Part shown: positions 1-11,532 of the stretch, one piece after another
How the letters are laid out: the number at the start of each line of letters is the position of its first letter
How positions within the stretch are numbered: the stretch's first letter is position 1
NCBI GenBank assembly: GCA_948146395.1
Contig: OX411548.1
Span: 35,720,912 to 35,784,911 of the forward strand
Length of the DNA: 64,000 bases
From: Fragum whitleyi
Taxonomy: Eukaryota; Mollusca; Bivalvia; Cardiida; Cardiidae
Direction of reading: 5' to 3'
Translations under genes and position numbers: made by a program
Notes under the pieces: model-generated
Told to the model about the DNA's origin: nothing
What the model saw: the letters and a program-made list of their open reading frames with translations, nothing else
Database searches by the model: none

Positions 1-312
1 TATAGATCTCACCAAGGGGGAGTGCAGTGCACAAGAACCACAACTCTACCTGGCCTATTTTTTGAGTTATTGCCCTTTATTGTTTTTCAGACTTGAATCT
101 TGTCCGGAGTATATCTGTAAAAGTATAATAGCTAGGATCATGAAACTTCATGGGTGTATAGATCTCACCAAGGGGGAGTGCAGTGCACAAGAACCATAAT
201 TCTACCTGGCCTATTTGTTGAGTTATTGTCCATTGTTGTTTTTCATACTAGAATCTTGTCCGGAGTATATCTCTAAAAGTATAGTAGCAAGGATCATGAA
301 ACTTCATGGGTG
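1..312. repeat. Two tandem copies of a 156-bp unit, Helitron-like core
   Basis: Two nearly identical copies, 1-156 and 157-312, each beginning TATAGATCTCACCAAGG and ending near CTTCATGGGTG. The wording (a run resembling GAGTTATTGCC, start and end of units) matches the core repeats of the Helitron-like elements at 38.7-39.2 kb and 60.2-60.7 kb, which also have 156-157 bp periods. The array is cut by the window edge, so its true copy number and left terminus are not visible. Confidence 0.8.
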
Positions 313-884
313 CAAAAAATATTCATTCAAAATAACCCCAGTTCCATTCAAACCCCCAGTTAATACTAAGCAGTGTGACGGGCGTATCTTGTGACAATTT
401 GGCACCTTGTTCATATTAAAAATTATGTTTTGCTGTCTGTAATAGACCTTAGAAAACATAGCATGGTAGAATGACCATCATATATTTAGAAAATCTATGC
501 AAGGTTCTGTTTGGCAATAAGTCAACAACTAGGGCAATACATGTTTCTGTGAAAAGGATAAGTGATGTAATGTTCAGACTAAACCAGAATGAAATGGGGT
601 TTAGTAGATACGCCTATTTCTATTTGCAGGAGGAGTAGAGGCTAATTTCAGGACCCTTAGAATCTGATAATCCACTTGAACTATATGGACGCATTGGCTG
701 GACAGGGAAAGTTATAGATAAAAAAATCAGGCATAAAGAAAACATGACACAAGGCTAAATTCAGTGTGAAAGAAAATATCGAAAGTTGTATTGTTCTAAT
801 GCCGTTTGCAAGCCAGAAACCTTTTACACAAGATTTAATAGCTTGATGTTTTCAGACAAAACTTGACGTATTGATATAGCCTTG

Positions 885-1115
885 GTATTGTGGTCTTGGT
901 CGTCATTGTTGTGCAAAAACTTTGAAATTTTGTGATATCTCTAGCTCTACTGAAGGTATTGACTTGAAATTTGGCACACATGTTCACCATCAAAAGAGCA
1001 AACTATACTATTAAGGGGAATAACTGTAGATGCATTTTGTGCAAATAATGCCCCTTTTTCAACTTAGATTTTTTCCCCATCCAGCACTCAACAGCCGAGC
1101 GTAGGCACTCGAAAG
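885..1115. repeat. Probable fragment of a Helitron-like core repeat
   Basis: The stretch reads like the core units elsewhere (a GAAATTTGGCACACATG-type phrase, a GGGGAATAACT-type phrase). It ends near a pyrimidine-rich stretch with AGCACTCAACAGCCGAGCG. No second unit or clear terminus is present, so this is an isolated or decayed copy. Confidence 0.4.
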
Positions 1116-1399
1116 GAGTTCTCTTTTTCTAATCATATATCTCTGGGACTTTTTTGTTTGTTAGTTCTATAGGTGTTAATAGCTGTGATGTGTTTGAGGC
1201 AGCTGTTGTGGACAGTTTGTTGTACAATTTTATATGCCCAACGAAAGATGGGACATATAATGTGATCGTCCGGGTCTTTCAGGTGGTGACCACTTCTTTG
1301 TCCAGACCATAAGTCTGTCATCCTGACATGAAATCTAGCAAAAATATTCCTCTAATGGTTAGAGTACAGTGCGAAAGGATCATAAATCTACCTAGCATT

Positions 1400-2260
1400 T
1401 CAGCTCACCTGAGCACAAAGTGCTCATGTTAGCTATTATGATCACCCGCTGTCCGTCTGGCGTCTGTCAAAATTTTTAAACAAAAACTCCTCCTTTACTA
1501 CTAGGATGATTTACACCAACTTTCAAATGAATGTTCCCCAGAATAACTAAAATAATTTATATTGGTTGAAAACTGTATGCCATGGCAACAAAAGTGATAT
1601 TTCTAAAATAAAATTGGACAGGCAGGGGCAGAGCATTTTGGGGAGGGGGATGGGTTGGATCAAACTAGAAATCTTAATGATATCTGTTTCTACTGAACCA
1701 TGACCCCTACAGGCTTAGAATTTGCCATGGATAATCTGCTCATAATTATCAAATAGCTAAAATCATGACAGGGTTACAACCAGGGGCAGAGCAACAGGTG
1801 AGAGTTGGTAGGACTCAGACGAAATAAGACATCTTCAAAATTCTTCTTCTCTTTCTAAACCAGGTCCCCAACAGCCTGTATATTTGGCATGAATCATCAG
1901 TTCATTGACCTTTATTTAGCTAAAATCATGTCTCTTTCACCATCAGGTTTTGAATGATAAGGGGAGGGGGTAGTACTCAGGTATCAATTAAGAAATCTTC
2001 AAAATTTCTTCATCTCAACCAGAGCTCCAACAGCCTTTATTTGGTAAAGATGAGATGATAGAAATCAATTTGCCAATTTAGGAAAGGTTGAAATGAGAAA
2101 TCATATTGCCAAATTCTCCCAATTAGTTTGGAAGAGTTTAAATTCACATAGCTGGATGATTAAATATGTGAAATCTCTTTTTCTGGGATTGCTGAAACTG
2201 ATCTAGGGTATAGAGCTATTATCTCAGGTGAGTGACCCAGGGTCAACGGTCCCCTTGTTT
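1400..2260. mobile_element. Helitron-like nonautonomous element, family H1 (decayed)
   Basis: The left end has AGCTCACCTGAGCAC followed by AAAGTGCTCA, a terminal hairpin (GAGCAC/GTGCTC). The right end has TCAGGTGAGTGACCC and closes at GGTCCCCTTGTTT. These two ends recur as a pair in six other places in the window. The interior is AT-rich with no ORF. The architecture fits Helentron-associated (HINE-type) elements; that assignment is inferred from structure. Confidence 0.65.
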
Positions 2261-2372
2261 TTCAAGTTTTAGCCTTTGTTGATTTCAAGACTTTAATTTA
2301 AATCCCCTGTCCTTCTCTTCATCAAACAGTGTGAAAGGCATATCTTGTGACAATATGCCACCTGGTAACATT

Positions 2373-3175
2373 TTTAGCTCACCAGGGCACAAAGTGCTCA
2401 AGGTGAGCTATTGTGGCAAGATGGATGTGCGTCATGGGATGTCCGTCGTTAACTGTCCGTCTGATCAACCTGGAATTTGGTCAGAATGATTGTCTTGATA
2501 AAATCTCAGATGAGTTTGAAATTGGGGCAACTGGGGTCAAAAACTAGGTCATGGGATCAAATCTTAAAAAAATCCTTGTATGCACTCTGGAGGCCACAAT
2601 GTTTGACCGATCAACCTGAAATTTGGTTAGAATGATTGTCTTGATAAAATCTCGAATGAGTTTGAAATTGGGTCAACATGGGTCAAAAACTAGGTCATGG
2701 GGTCAAATCTTAGAAAAACCTTGTATGCACTATAATGGGCACATTTTTTGCCTGTTCAATCTGAAATTTGCTCAGAATGATTGTCTTGATAAAAGCTCAG
2801 ATGAGTTCAAAATTGGGTCAACTGGCATCAAAAACTAGGTCATGGGGTCAAATCTTAGAAAAAACCTTGTATGCACTCTAGATGCCACATTTTTTGCCTG
2901 ATTAACCTGAAATTTGGTCAGAATAATTGTCTTGATAATTTCTCGGATGAGTTTGAAATTGGGTCAACATGGGTCAAAAACTAGGTCATGGAGTCAAATC
3001 ATAGAAAAACCTTGTAAGTCAACCTGAAAATTGTAAAAAAAGGATTCTCAAGTTGTATAGAAGCAACAACATTGTTTAGCTTAGTGACATTTGTTCATCA
3101 ATCTCTTTCTTAACCTTCTTTTGAAAAATTTTAGTTCTTTCAGGTGAACGATTAAGGGCCACTATGGCCCTCTTG
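2373..3175. mobile_element. Helitron-like element H1 with four tandem core units
   Basis: Opens with TTTTTAGCTCACC and a GAGCAC-like/GTGCTC hairpin, then a CGTC-rich stretch, and closes at GGGCCACTATGGCCCTCTTG, itself a hairpin (GGGCCA/TGGCCC). Between them, core units begin at about 2465, 2611, 2756 and 2902, a period of 145-146 bp, with the phrase AACCTGAAATTTGGTCAGAA in each. Termini, core array and period match the element at 35.3-36.5 kb in design though not in sequence detail. Confidence 0.8.
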
Positions 3176-5072
3176 TCGTAAACATTAACACCAAGTCTGG
3201 TTAGCACCATCAATAAAGCACAAGACTAACAACCCTAAAGTGAATCCTGAATTCTGCTGATTTCAATTTGATATTTGCCTTAATCCTGTCAACAACATCC
3301 CTTACCCAAATTTATTACCTGTCCCAAACATTTGCTGCAAATTTGCAGCAAACTGTTTGCGAGAAAACTTATTTGCATACAAAGTCCACTTTGCAGCAAA
3401 CCCTAATGGTACGCTGGAAGTAAGAATAATGTGTTTGAACTGGTGTAAGTAATAACAGGACATTATAGGCAGCTGTACTTTAGAACTGAAATATTGTTAA
3501 AAGAGGTTAATTTGTACAATTCTTTTTTAGCTTGGCTGTTTTTAACATTTGGTAATTATGTAGGCCTAGGAGATGGCAGCCTATCAAACATTTTCAGTTA
3601 TTCTTCGAGATAACTCTTGGAACATGGCATGTGCTCTCTCTATCTCTATCACTACATTTAATAATAATAAATAATTATAAGTTTATTTAGGTAAAAGAGT
3701 ACAGAACATGGCATAGTAAAAGTAGTATAACAAATAATTTTTTCGAGGAAAAAAATTGAAAAAAAGCACCATGTTATGCGCTCCATTTCCAAGGATAACA
3801 CAAAAAAGAAGAAAGTAAAGGGTTAACGAAATGCAAGATCTAAAACAATGGGTAAATTTCATTCAAACTTGGCAGAAATTTTCTTTGGGTTGCCATCTTC
3901 TTAATAGGTTCAATAAATTGTATTAGTAATTAGCATTAAGACAAAATTTAGAGCGCTAACAAGGATATTCATAATAAGGCCTTTTTTCCCATGATTTCAA
4001 ACAGAAGATTCCAAATTTCTATAAGGATCATCCTTGAGACCAGAAAATTATTCTGACCAACATTCATGAAGAATCGGATTGTTCATAATGCAAAACGCAC
4101 CAAAGAATAAGAAACTTCCAACAACAACACCAGGGCTGTAGAAAATTCCTTTGAAAACAGCAAAGCTAAAAATAGAAAGGGGGCTATTTAATTGAATTTT
4201 GCTTAGCACAGAAATCATATTGAATAAACAAGCAATGTTGGTTTTAAGAATTTATTCATTTATCATTCTTAATTGATTATCTTTTCTAGTATAACATTTC
4301 TATTGTGCAAGGTAATAGCTTATTACATGGAAGAATTATTTTCACAATAACAATTTTACCAATTTTCATTTATCTTGGATTGAAAATAAAATGTATGAGA
4401 AACAAAGTACATCTGAGTTTTCATAAATGAATAAAATTATTGCCCAGAGAAAATGGTACTAATTTTCATAAAGCCTATCACAATTCGTTGGCTCTGCCCA
4501 AAACTGTTTTAACTTCCTATAAACATGTAGGAAGTTTCAACTTTTTCGCAAGGAACCATCGAAATGAGAATGTTCTTGACTTTCTATCAATTCCATGTAT
4601 GCAAAGCAAAGCCTCTGGCTAGTAAGTGCATCTGCAAGGTCTTACCCAAGCCCTATCCTATGTAGAAAGACAAGGTCTGAGCTCTTCCTCAGGCGGCAGA
4701 GCTTCAGATTTACAGTGGGCCCGGGTCATTTCTCACATAATGACCCACAACTTTCCAACAGTTGGGGTCCTGTGACCCTGTCCTGCTTGGATATGAAACA
4801 TTTTTACCATAATGAAAATATTCTTTGGCCCATCATTTCAGGAAATGACCCACAACTTTTTACCTCATGGGTCAATTGGACCCATCAGTCTTGAAAAGAA
4901 TCTGAAGCCCTGGGCGGTCAATAAATATTCTGATTTATTTGTGTGGTTGTTTAGGCCACCCATTGCCTCATACACATGAGAAATTGCTGGAAAATTTAAA
5001 CACTGGCTCAAATGATATCTGTCATGCAAATAAGGGATCTCCAAGTACAGCTTTCGAGTGTGACTGAATATT
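3176..5072. other. No gene or clear repeat recognised
   Basis: AT-rich sequence with simple AT/TAA tracts near 3660. Short open frames around 4440-5090 overlap on both strands with no codon bias, start context or splice sites worth defending. I see nothing supportable as a gene here. Confidence 0.5.
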
Positions 5073-5301
5073 TTTATGCCCCGTTTCAAAAGAATGGGGG
5101 CATATTGTTTTATTGTTGTCCATCTGTCTGCAAAAGTTAACCAAAAAACTTAACATTGCCAATATCTTTAAGCCTATTAAAGATACAAGGCTCATATTTG
5201 GTATGGTGATAGATCTCAATGATCTGCATCTGCGGATACCAAAGTCAAGGTCATGTGACAAGGTCATCTATCAAGGTCAAATAACTCAAAAAATTAACCA
5301 A

Positions 5302-7030
5302 ACAAGAGGCCCAAGAGGGCCTGTATCGCTCAACTGGCTTTAAAATCTTTAGACTTTCATTAAATAAAGCTTACTTTAAATGAATACATTGGCACTCCAA
5401 AATCTCCTAAGACCTATTTAATAATGATTAACTGGTTCTGGTCCATACTGCACCAAACTGCAACCTTTGACCCATCTTATTAAAACATAAGGTTCAGAAG
5501 GAGATGATGTTCAAAGATTTTGGGCTCAAAATAGGCCCCACCTGCCATGCCCATATTTCTGGATCAAACAAAATTTCTTGAACAATTTAAGTAAATAGTC
5601 ACCCAAGAAACTTTCTGGTAAAGTTTCATTGAAATTGGCTGAGTGGTTCCGGAGGAGATATTGTTCAAAGATTTTGGCCTCAATATAAGCCCCTCCCAGC
5701 CACATCCAAATTTATGGGCCAATCAAAATTTAGCAAATAATTTTTTAGAAGAGACACTCAAGGAACATTCTGGTAAAGTTTCATTGAAATATGCCAAGTG
5801 GTTCAGGAGAAAATGTCATTTGAGAATTTCAGGCTCAAAATATGCCACGCCCATATTTATGGGCCAATCAAAATTTCTTGAACAATTTAAGTAAAGGGTC
5901 ACCGAAGGAACATTCTGTTAAAGTTTCATTGAAATCAGCCAAGTGGTTCGGGAGAAAATGTCGTTCAAAGATTTCGGGCTCAAAATAAGCCCCGACCTGC
6001 TGCACCCATTTGAAAATTTTTGGGCTGTAAATAGCCCACGCCCTACCATGCCCATATTTATGGACCAATCAAATTTCTTGAACTATTTAAGTAAAGGGTC
6101 ACTAAAAGAACATTCTGATAAATTTCATTGAAATCGGCCCAGTGGTTCAGGAGGAAATGTCGTTCAAAAATTTCGGGCTAAAAAATAAGCCCTGCCCTAT
6201 CACGCCCATATTTATGGACCAATCAAAATTTCTTGAACAATTTAAGTTAATGGTCACCCAAGAAACATTCTGGTAAAGTTTCATTGAAATTGGCTGAGTG
6301 GTTCCGGAGGAGATATTGTTCAAAGATTTTGGCCTCAATATAAGCCCCTCCCAGCCACATCCAAATTTATGGGCCAATCAAAATTTAGCAAATAATTTTT
6401 GAAAAAAGACACTCAAGGAACATTCTGGTAAAGTTTCATTGAAATATGCCAAGTGGTTCAGGAGAAAATGTCATTTGAAAATTTCAGGCTCAAAATAGGC
6501 CACGCCCATATTTATGGGCCAATCAAAATTTCTTGAACAATTTAAGTAAAGGGTCACCGAAGGAACATTCTGTTAAAGTTTCATTGAAATCAGCTGAGTG
6601 GTTCGGAAGAAAATGTCGTTCAAAGATTTCGGGCTCAAAATAAGCCCCACCCTTCTGCGCCCATTTGAAAATTTCAGGCTGTAAATATGCCCCGCCCTAC
6701 CACGCCCATATTTATGGACCAATCAAAATTTCTTGAACAATTTAAGTAAAGGGTCACCCAAAGAACATTCTGATAAATTTCATTGAAGATTTTTAAAGAT
6801 TTCAAAGTGAAAAAATGCCCTGCCATGCTCATATTTGGGGGCCAATCAAAATTCTTTGAACAATTTAAGAAGAGGGCTACCAAAGGATCATTTCTACCAA
6901 GTTTCGTTAAAATCCGCCCATTGGTTTGGGAGGAGAAGATGAGTAAAGAAAAAGTTTACGCACGGACGGATGCACAACGGACACCCCGCCATGACAATAG
7001 CTTGTTTGCCTTTGGCCAGTGGAGCTAAAA
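5302..7030. mobile_element. Inner Helitron-like element H2a inserted in outer core unit 1
   Basis: Starts ACAAGAGGCCCAAGAGGGCC (hairpin) followed by GCTCAACTGGC, and ends GCCAGTGGAGCTAAAAA, so subterminal GCTC-ACTGGC and GCCAGTGGAGC are inverted. The interior repeats a phrase with GGGCCAATCAAAATTTC and GTAAAGTTTCATTGAAAT many times; spacing varies around 150-200 bp. Just before the right end is a short ACGG-rich stretch (GCACGGACGGATGCAC). It sits between two halves of outer core sequence. Confidence 0.8.
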
Positions 7031-7184
7031 ACTTAACATTGCTAATATCTTCAAGCCTATTAAAGATACAAGACTCATATTAGTCATTGTGATAGACCTT
7101 AATGATCTGCATCTGCGGATACCAAAATCATGGTCATGTGACAAGGTCATCTATCAAGGTCAAATAACTCAACAACTTAACCAA

Positions 7185-8086
7185 ACAAGAGGCCCAAGAG
7201 GGCCTGATATGCTCCACTGGCTTTAAAATCTTTAGACTTTCATTAAATAAGGCTTACTTTAAATGAATACATTAACACTCCGAAATCTCGTAAGAACTAT
7301 TTTATAATGATTAACTGGTTCTGGTCCATATTGCCCAAAATACTCAATCACAATGAACCTGCAACCCTTTACCCATCTTATTAAAACATAAGGTTCAGAA
7401 GGAGATATTGTTCAAAGATTTCGGGCTCAAAATAGGCCCCGCCTGCCACGCCCATATTAATGGACCAATCAAAATTTCTTGAACAATTTAAGTAAATAGT
7501 CACCCAAGAAACATACTGGTAAAGTTTCATTGAAATTGGCTAAGTTGTTCTGGAGGAGATATCGTTCAAAGATTTTGGCCTCAATATAAGCCCCGTCCTG
7601 CCACACCCAAATTTATGGGCAAATCAAAATTTAGCAAATAATTTTTTAAAAGAGACACTCATGGAACATTCTGGTAAAGTTTCAATGAAATCAGCCCAGT
7701 GGTTCGGGCTCAAAATAAGCCCTGCCCTGCCACGCCCATATTTATGGGCCAATCAAAATTTCTTGAACAATTTAAGTAAAGGGTCACCTAGGGAACATCC
7801 ATGCCAAGTTTCATTGAAATCGGCCAATGGTTTGGGAGGAGAAAATTTTTAAAGACTTCAAAGTGAAAAAATGCCGTGCCCTGCCACGCCCATATTTGGG
7901 GGCCAATCAAAATTCTTTGAACAATTTTAGAAGAGGGCCACCCAAGGATCACTTCTACCAAGTTTGGTTAAAATCCACCCTCTGGTTTGGAGAAGATGTT
8001 TAAAAGAAAAGTTTACGCACAGACGGATGCACGACGGACACTCCGCCATGACATTAGCTCGCTGGCCTTGGGCCAGTGGAGCTTAA
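7185..8086. mobile_element. Inner Helitron-like element H2b, shorter sister of H2a
   Basis: Shares the H2a left end and first 100 bases almost exactly (ACAAGAGGCCCAAGAGGGCC, then the CTTTAGACTTTCATTAAATA phrase) and the same GCCAGTGGAGCT right end. It has fewer internal units. It lies at the position in outer core unit 2 that corresponds to the H2a position in unit 1. The simplest reading is that unit plus insertion was duplicated in tandem and then lost internal units; two independent insertions are the alternative. Confidence 0.75.
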
Positions 8087-8232
8087 AACTCAACATTGCC
8101 AATATCTTCAAGCTTATTCAACAAACAAGGCTCAAATTTGGCATGATTAAGATCTCAATGATTTGCATCTGCTGGTACCAAAGTCAAGGTCATGTGACAA
8201 GATCAAGGTCAACTGTCCAGGTTGATAACTCA

Positions 8233-9096
8233 ACTAGAAAGCCATGAATGGCTTGTGTCGCTCAACAGGCTTGAAATTCTTGTAATAGCAAATCCAAGTT
8301 TTGACTATACATTGTATATTTAGATATTTTGGGTTCTTCTAATGTTGAAATGAATTTCGAAGTTTCCACCATATAACATATAGAGAAATGACCTCTGCAA
8401 ATGAAAGACATATTTTTCATCCAATGACAATAATTTTTGGCTGCATGACAATGGATCACCCAATGATCATACTTATGAAGTTTAATTGATATCCATCTAT
8501 TACATTCTGAGAAAATGATTTTCAAAGTTTCCACTATATAACATATGGAGAAATGACCTCCGCCCATAAAATACATATTTTCATCCGATCACAATAATTT
8601 TTGGTAGACTGATAAAGAATCACTCAAGGATCATTACAGTGAAATTTGGTTGATAACCATCACTTACATTCTGAGAAAATGATTTTCAAAGTTTCCACTA
8701 TATAACATATAGAGAAATGACCTCCGCCCATAAAATACATAATTTTCACCTGATCACAATAATTTTTTGTAGACTAATAAGGGGTCACCTAAGGATCATT
8801 CATGTAAAACTTAATTGGTATCCATCTATTAGAACCTGAGAAAAGTCACTTTTTACCATATTTGGAAATTAGCCACGCCCATTAAATCTATGTTTTTCAT
8901 TGGATCAAAATTTCTTGAACAACTTTGAAAGAGGGTCAACCAAGAATCATTCCTGTGAAGTTTGGTTGAAATCCATCTGGTAGTTTCTGAGGAGAAGATT
9001 TTTAAAGAAAAAGTTTACGACCGGACGGACGGACAGACGCACGCACGCAACGCCCTGACAATAGCCCCAGTGGCTTTCAGCCAGTGGAGCTAAAAA
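8233..9096. mobile_element. Inner Helitron-like element H2c
   Basis: Left end ACTAGAAAGCCATGAATGGC has an almost perfect hairpin (AAGCCAT/ATGGCTT). The right end is CCAGTGGCTTTCAGCCAGTG then GAGCTAAAAA, preceded by a GACGGACGGACAGACGCACG run. Core phrase CTATATAACATATAGAGAAA recurs. It is of the same subfamily as 19219-20239 and, inverted, 40405-41275. Confidence 0.8.
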
Positions 9097-9371
9097 CTTA
9101 ACCAAAAAACTTAACATTGCATATATCTTCAAGCCTATTCAAGATACAAGGCTAATATTTGGCATGGTGATAGATCTCAATGATCTGCATCTGCTGGTTC
9201 CAAAGTCAAGGTCATGTGACAAGGTGAAGGTCATCTGTCAAGTTCAAACTTCTTTAGAACATAACCAAAAACCTTTTATTAAAGCATATTATAGATGCCG
9301 TCTCATAACTGGCATGATGAAAGATCCAGTGATGTTAATCTATAGGTGTCAAGGTCATGCTAAAAGGTCAA

Positions 9372-9652
9372 CTTGTTTGTTTGAATGGGTTATACGCCGC
9401 TTTCAACAATTTCGCAGTTATATTGCGACAACTGCTGGAGCACCTAACAATGGATTCCTGGTATTTCTTTCACCTGTACTACCATTACACCCTTTCCTAG
9501 CCTCCTACTGCTATCTCACATAGGTTTATGATTATCTACCCATTGGTGGGAGACAAATGTTGTAAAAGATAATTGCCGCCACTGCGGATCGAACCCACGA
9601 CTTCCAGATTGGAAGTCTTGTGTCTAACCAACTGAGCTATGGTGGCGGCTCC
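9372..9652 (-). mobile_element. tRNA-headed SINE with intact 14-bp target duplication
   Basis: Flanked on both sides by TGCTAAAAGGTCAA (9358-9371 and 9653-9666), a perfect 14-bp target-site duplication, so this copy entered by retrotransposition. Read on the minus strand, the head is tRNA-like: GCCGCCA and TGGCGGC can pair as an acceptor stem, with an A-box-like TAGCTCAGTTGG and a B-box-like GGGTTCGATCC. The body holds the AGCACCTAACAATGGATTCC phrase shared with all other SINE copies here. It resembles molluscan V-SINE/RUDI elements; this is by architecture only. D-stem pairing is poor, so it is not a functional tRNA gene. Confidence 0.88.
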
Positions 9653-9711
9653 TGCTAAAAGGTCAAGTTCATCTGTCAAGGTCAACATTTTGAAAAAGAA
9701 ATGCTGTTACA

Positions 9712-9742
<31 letters not shown>

Positions 9743-9984
9743 ACAAACTATTGAAGACTACAGTCTCAGTTATTTCTGAATTATTGATTGAAATACTTTG
9801 ACCTCTGCCAGATCAAATTTCAAATCCTTGGTTTAGCCAAAGCATGGATAACCTTGGTATGCATAACCAATTTTATGAAACAAGAAATCTGTTGGCCATG
9901 GGCTGTCCACCTCAGAAAGATTCCTGCTTCAATTCTGCATCTGTGAAGGTCAAGGTGAAGGTCATTTGACAAGGTCAATTATCA

Positions 9985-10416
9985 ATTGGGCCCAATGGTT
10001 CAGAAGACATTGTCGTTCAAAGATTTTGGGCTCAAAACAAGCCCCACCCTTCCACACCCATATTTATGGGCCAATCAAATTTTCGTGAACAATTTTTGAA
10101 AAGGGTAACCCAAGGAGCATTCTGGTAGGATTTCATAGAAATCAGACCAATGGTTCAGGAGGAGATGTCGTTCAAAGATTTCAGCCTCAAAATTAGTCCC
10201 ACCCTACGGCGCCTATATTTATGAGCTAATCCAAATTTCGTGAACAATTTTCAAAAAGGGTCACCCAAGGAACATTCTGGCAAAGTTTCATTGAAATTGG
10301 CCCAGTGGTTCAAGAGAAGAAGAAGTTTTTAAGATTGATGACGAAGGATGACATGCGAGGGACTCAGGATCACCCTAAAAGCTCCCGTTGAGCACGTTGT
10401 GCTCAGTTGAGCTAAA
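9985..10416. mobile_element. Truncated Helitron-like element, right end present
   Basis: About three core units of the H2 wording (GGGCTCAAAA, CATATTTATGGGCCAATCAA variants) end in CCGTTGAGCACGTTGTGCTC then AGTTGAGCTAAAAA, the H1-type right hairpin (GAGCAC/GTGCTC). H2-like core joined to an H1-like end suggests a chimera or an intermediate subfamily. No left end is evident. Confidence 0.6.
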
Positions 10417-10638
10417 AATGGTGTAGAAATCTGGTAGAAACAAACACTAGTGATATTTCTCTAGTCTTAGGTAGTTCATTGTGTGGTTGCGCGGTGCAGA
10501 TTTAACTGTTTATCCATGGAATTTCTGTTCAGGAATTAAAACAATTAACTCGAAATAATTTTCTGCTCTTTTGATTGTCCTTCCAAGTAATGTGGTATGT
10601 GGTAATCTTTCATTCCTCAGAAATGTGACTTCTTCTTA

Positions 10639-10714
10639 CTAAAAGGTATTGTGTGGATGGAAGGCTGATCTTTCTAATGTCCTAGCTCCTTTAGGATATG
10701 TACTTTGGATAAGT
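10639..10714 (-). CDS. Exon 4 (terminal) of the 115-aa protein gene
   Basis: The acceptor TTCTTCTTATTGTTTCAG is the best in the window. The first base completes an Arg codon left by exon 3, giving RLIQSTYPKGARTLERSAF and then HPHNTF before TAG (10639-10641). The segment is basic and its last residues are aromatic and His-rich. The stop falls exactly in the frame predicted by the three upstream exons, which is good support for the whole model. Confidence 0.72.
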
Positions 10715-10861
10715 CTGAAACAATAAGAAGAATGTAACATTATTATGAAACAATCTGGTTTAAGAGTATTTACACATAATAAATACTCACACTGGACTCT
10801 TGCTTAAGATCAACAAGAGGGCCATTTGCCGTTACATGAGGAAATGTTCACAAAGGTGGCT

Positions 10862-11060
10862 TTGTTTGTTTGTATGAAATTTTTTTCATGCTGCTTTCAA
10901 CAATTTTTCAGTCATTTTGCAGCATGTTACAATGGATATATAGTATTTCTTACACCATTACTCCTAGTACACTCTTTCCTAGCCACCAGCTGCTATCCCT
11001 TATGGGTCTACTATTATCAACCCATTGGTGGAAGGCAAATAGTAGGATAGATTGAGTGTT
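10862..11060 (-). repeat. Decayed SINE copy in intron 3
   Basis: Carries the SINE body phrases (GCTTTCAACAATTTTTCAG, TTTCCTAGCC, ATTATCAACCCATTGGTGG) with many substitutions. The tRNA-like head is no longer recognisable. Open frames that overlap it are incidental. Confidence 0.7.
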
Positions 11061-11457
11061 GTCGTTGGGGATCAAAGTAACAAAGATGGCAAAACTACGC
11101 ATAAGACTTCATATTGACTCAACTAAACCCTGTGACCGAGTTTTGGATCCCAGACAGCCAAATTTCAAGCTTGTCCCTGATCTGATAGATATTCATTCTC
11201 ATTTCAAAACACTTGAAGCCTAAAGTGTGACCTCGTAAGTGCACACAGGATCTTGGCACATAATAAATACACAATACAGGACAGACACAGCTGGATTTCG
11301 ACAGCCCACTATGAGCAAGATGAGCCGAAACAACATATGTATCAGACCCTGTGACATACATGTCATACTGTTGAAAGTGGGGTTAAATCAAATTCAAACT
11401 ATGCTTAACACAAAACAATCTTTTATAGATGATGTTATTTGCCAAGAACACACTAAC

Positions 11458-11532
11458 CTCCTTAATAATCTTGCTGTCTCTTTAGCCTGTTGTGTCTTCA
11501 ATATGTAACTTTCTTCAATGTCAGATGAAATT
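11458..11532 (-). CDS. Exon 3 of the 115-aa protein gene
   Basis: 75 nt between TTTAATTTCAG and AAGGAG|GTTAGT. Codes ISSDIEESYILKTQQAKETA then RLLR, an acidic-then-basic stretch with helix-forming spacing. It starts one base into a codon and ends two bases into the next (phase 2 on both sides), so it could be skipped without a frameshift. The donor GTTAGT is the weakest of the set. Confidence 0.72.

Larger units (their letters stand above)
5073..9743. mobile_element. Outer Helitron-like element carrying nested insertions
   Basis: Left end TTTTTATGCCCC...GGGGGCAT forms a hairpin. The right end has AGGGGCATTTGTG followed by TTTCACAAACACATCTTG, so ATGCCCC-type motifs face each other across the element. 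Between them lie at least four copies of a core repeat of about 160 bp (near 5140-5300, 7030-7184, 8086-8232, 9100-9250, with a further degraded unit to 9700). Core units carry AACTTAACATTGC, then a GATCTCAATGATCTGCATCTG phrase and AAGGTCATGTGACAAGGTC. Three smaller elements and a SINE are inserted within it. No transposase or helicase ORF is visible, so it is nonautonomous. Confidence 0.75.

Noticed and set aside
9572..9650. tRNA gene on the minus strand (A box, B box and pairing acceptor stem)
   Set aside because: D stem does not pair, the segment is joined to a SINE body and bounded by a SINE target duplication; it is a SINE head.
11119..11361. Additional exon between exons 3 and 4 of the small gene
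   Set aside because: The candidate acceptor ACACTTTAG gives a stop in the required phase, and no good donor follows; exon 4 at 10714 fits directly.
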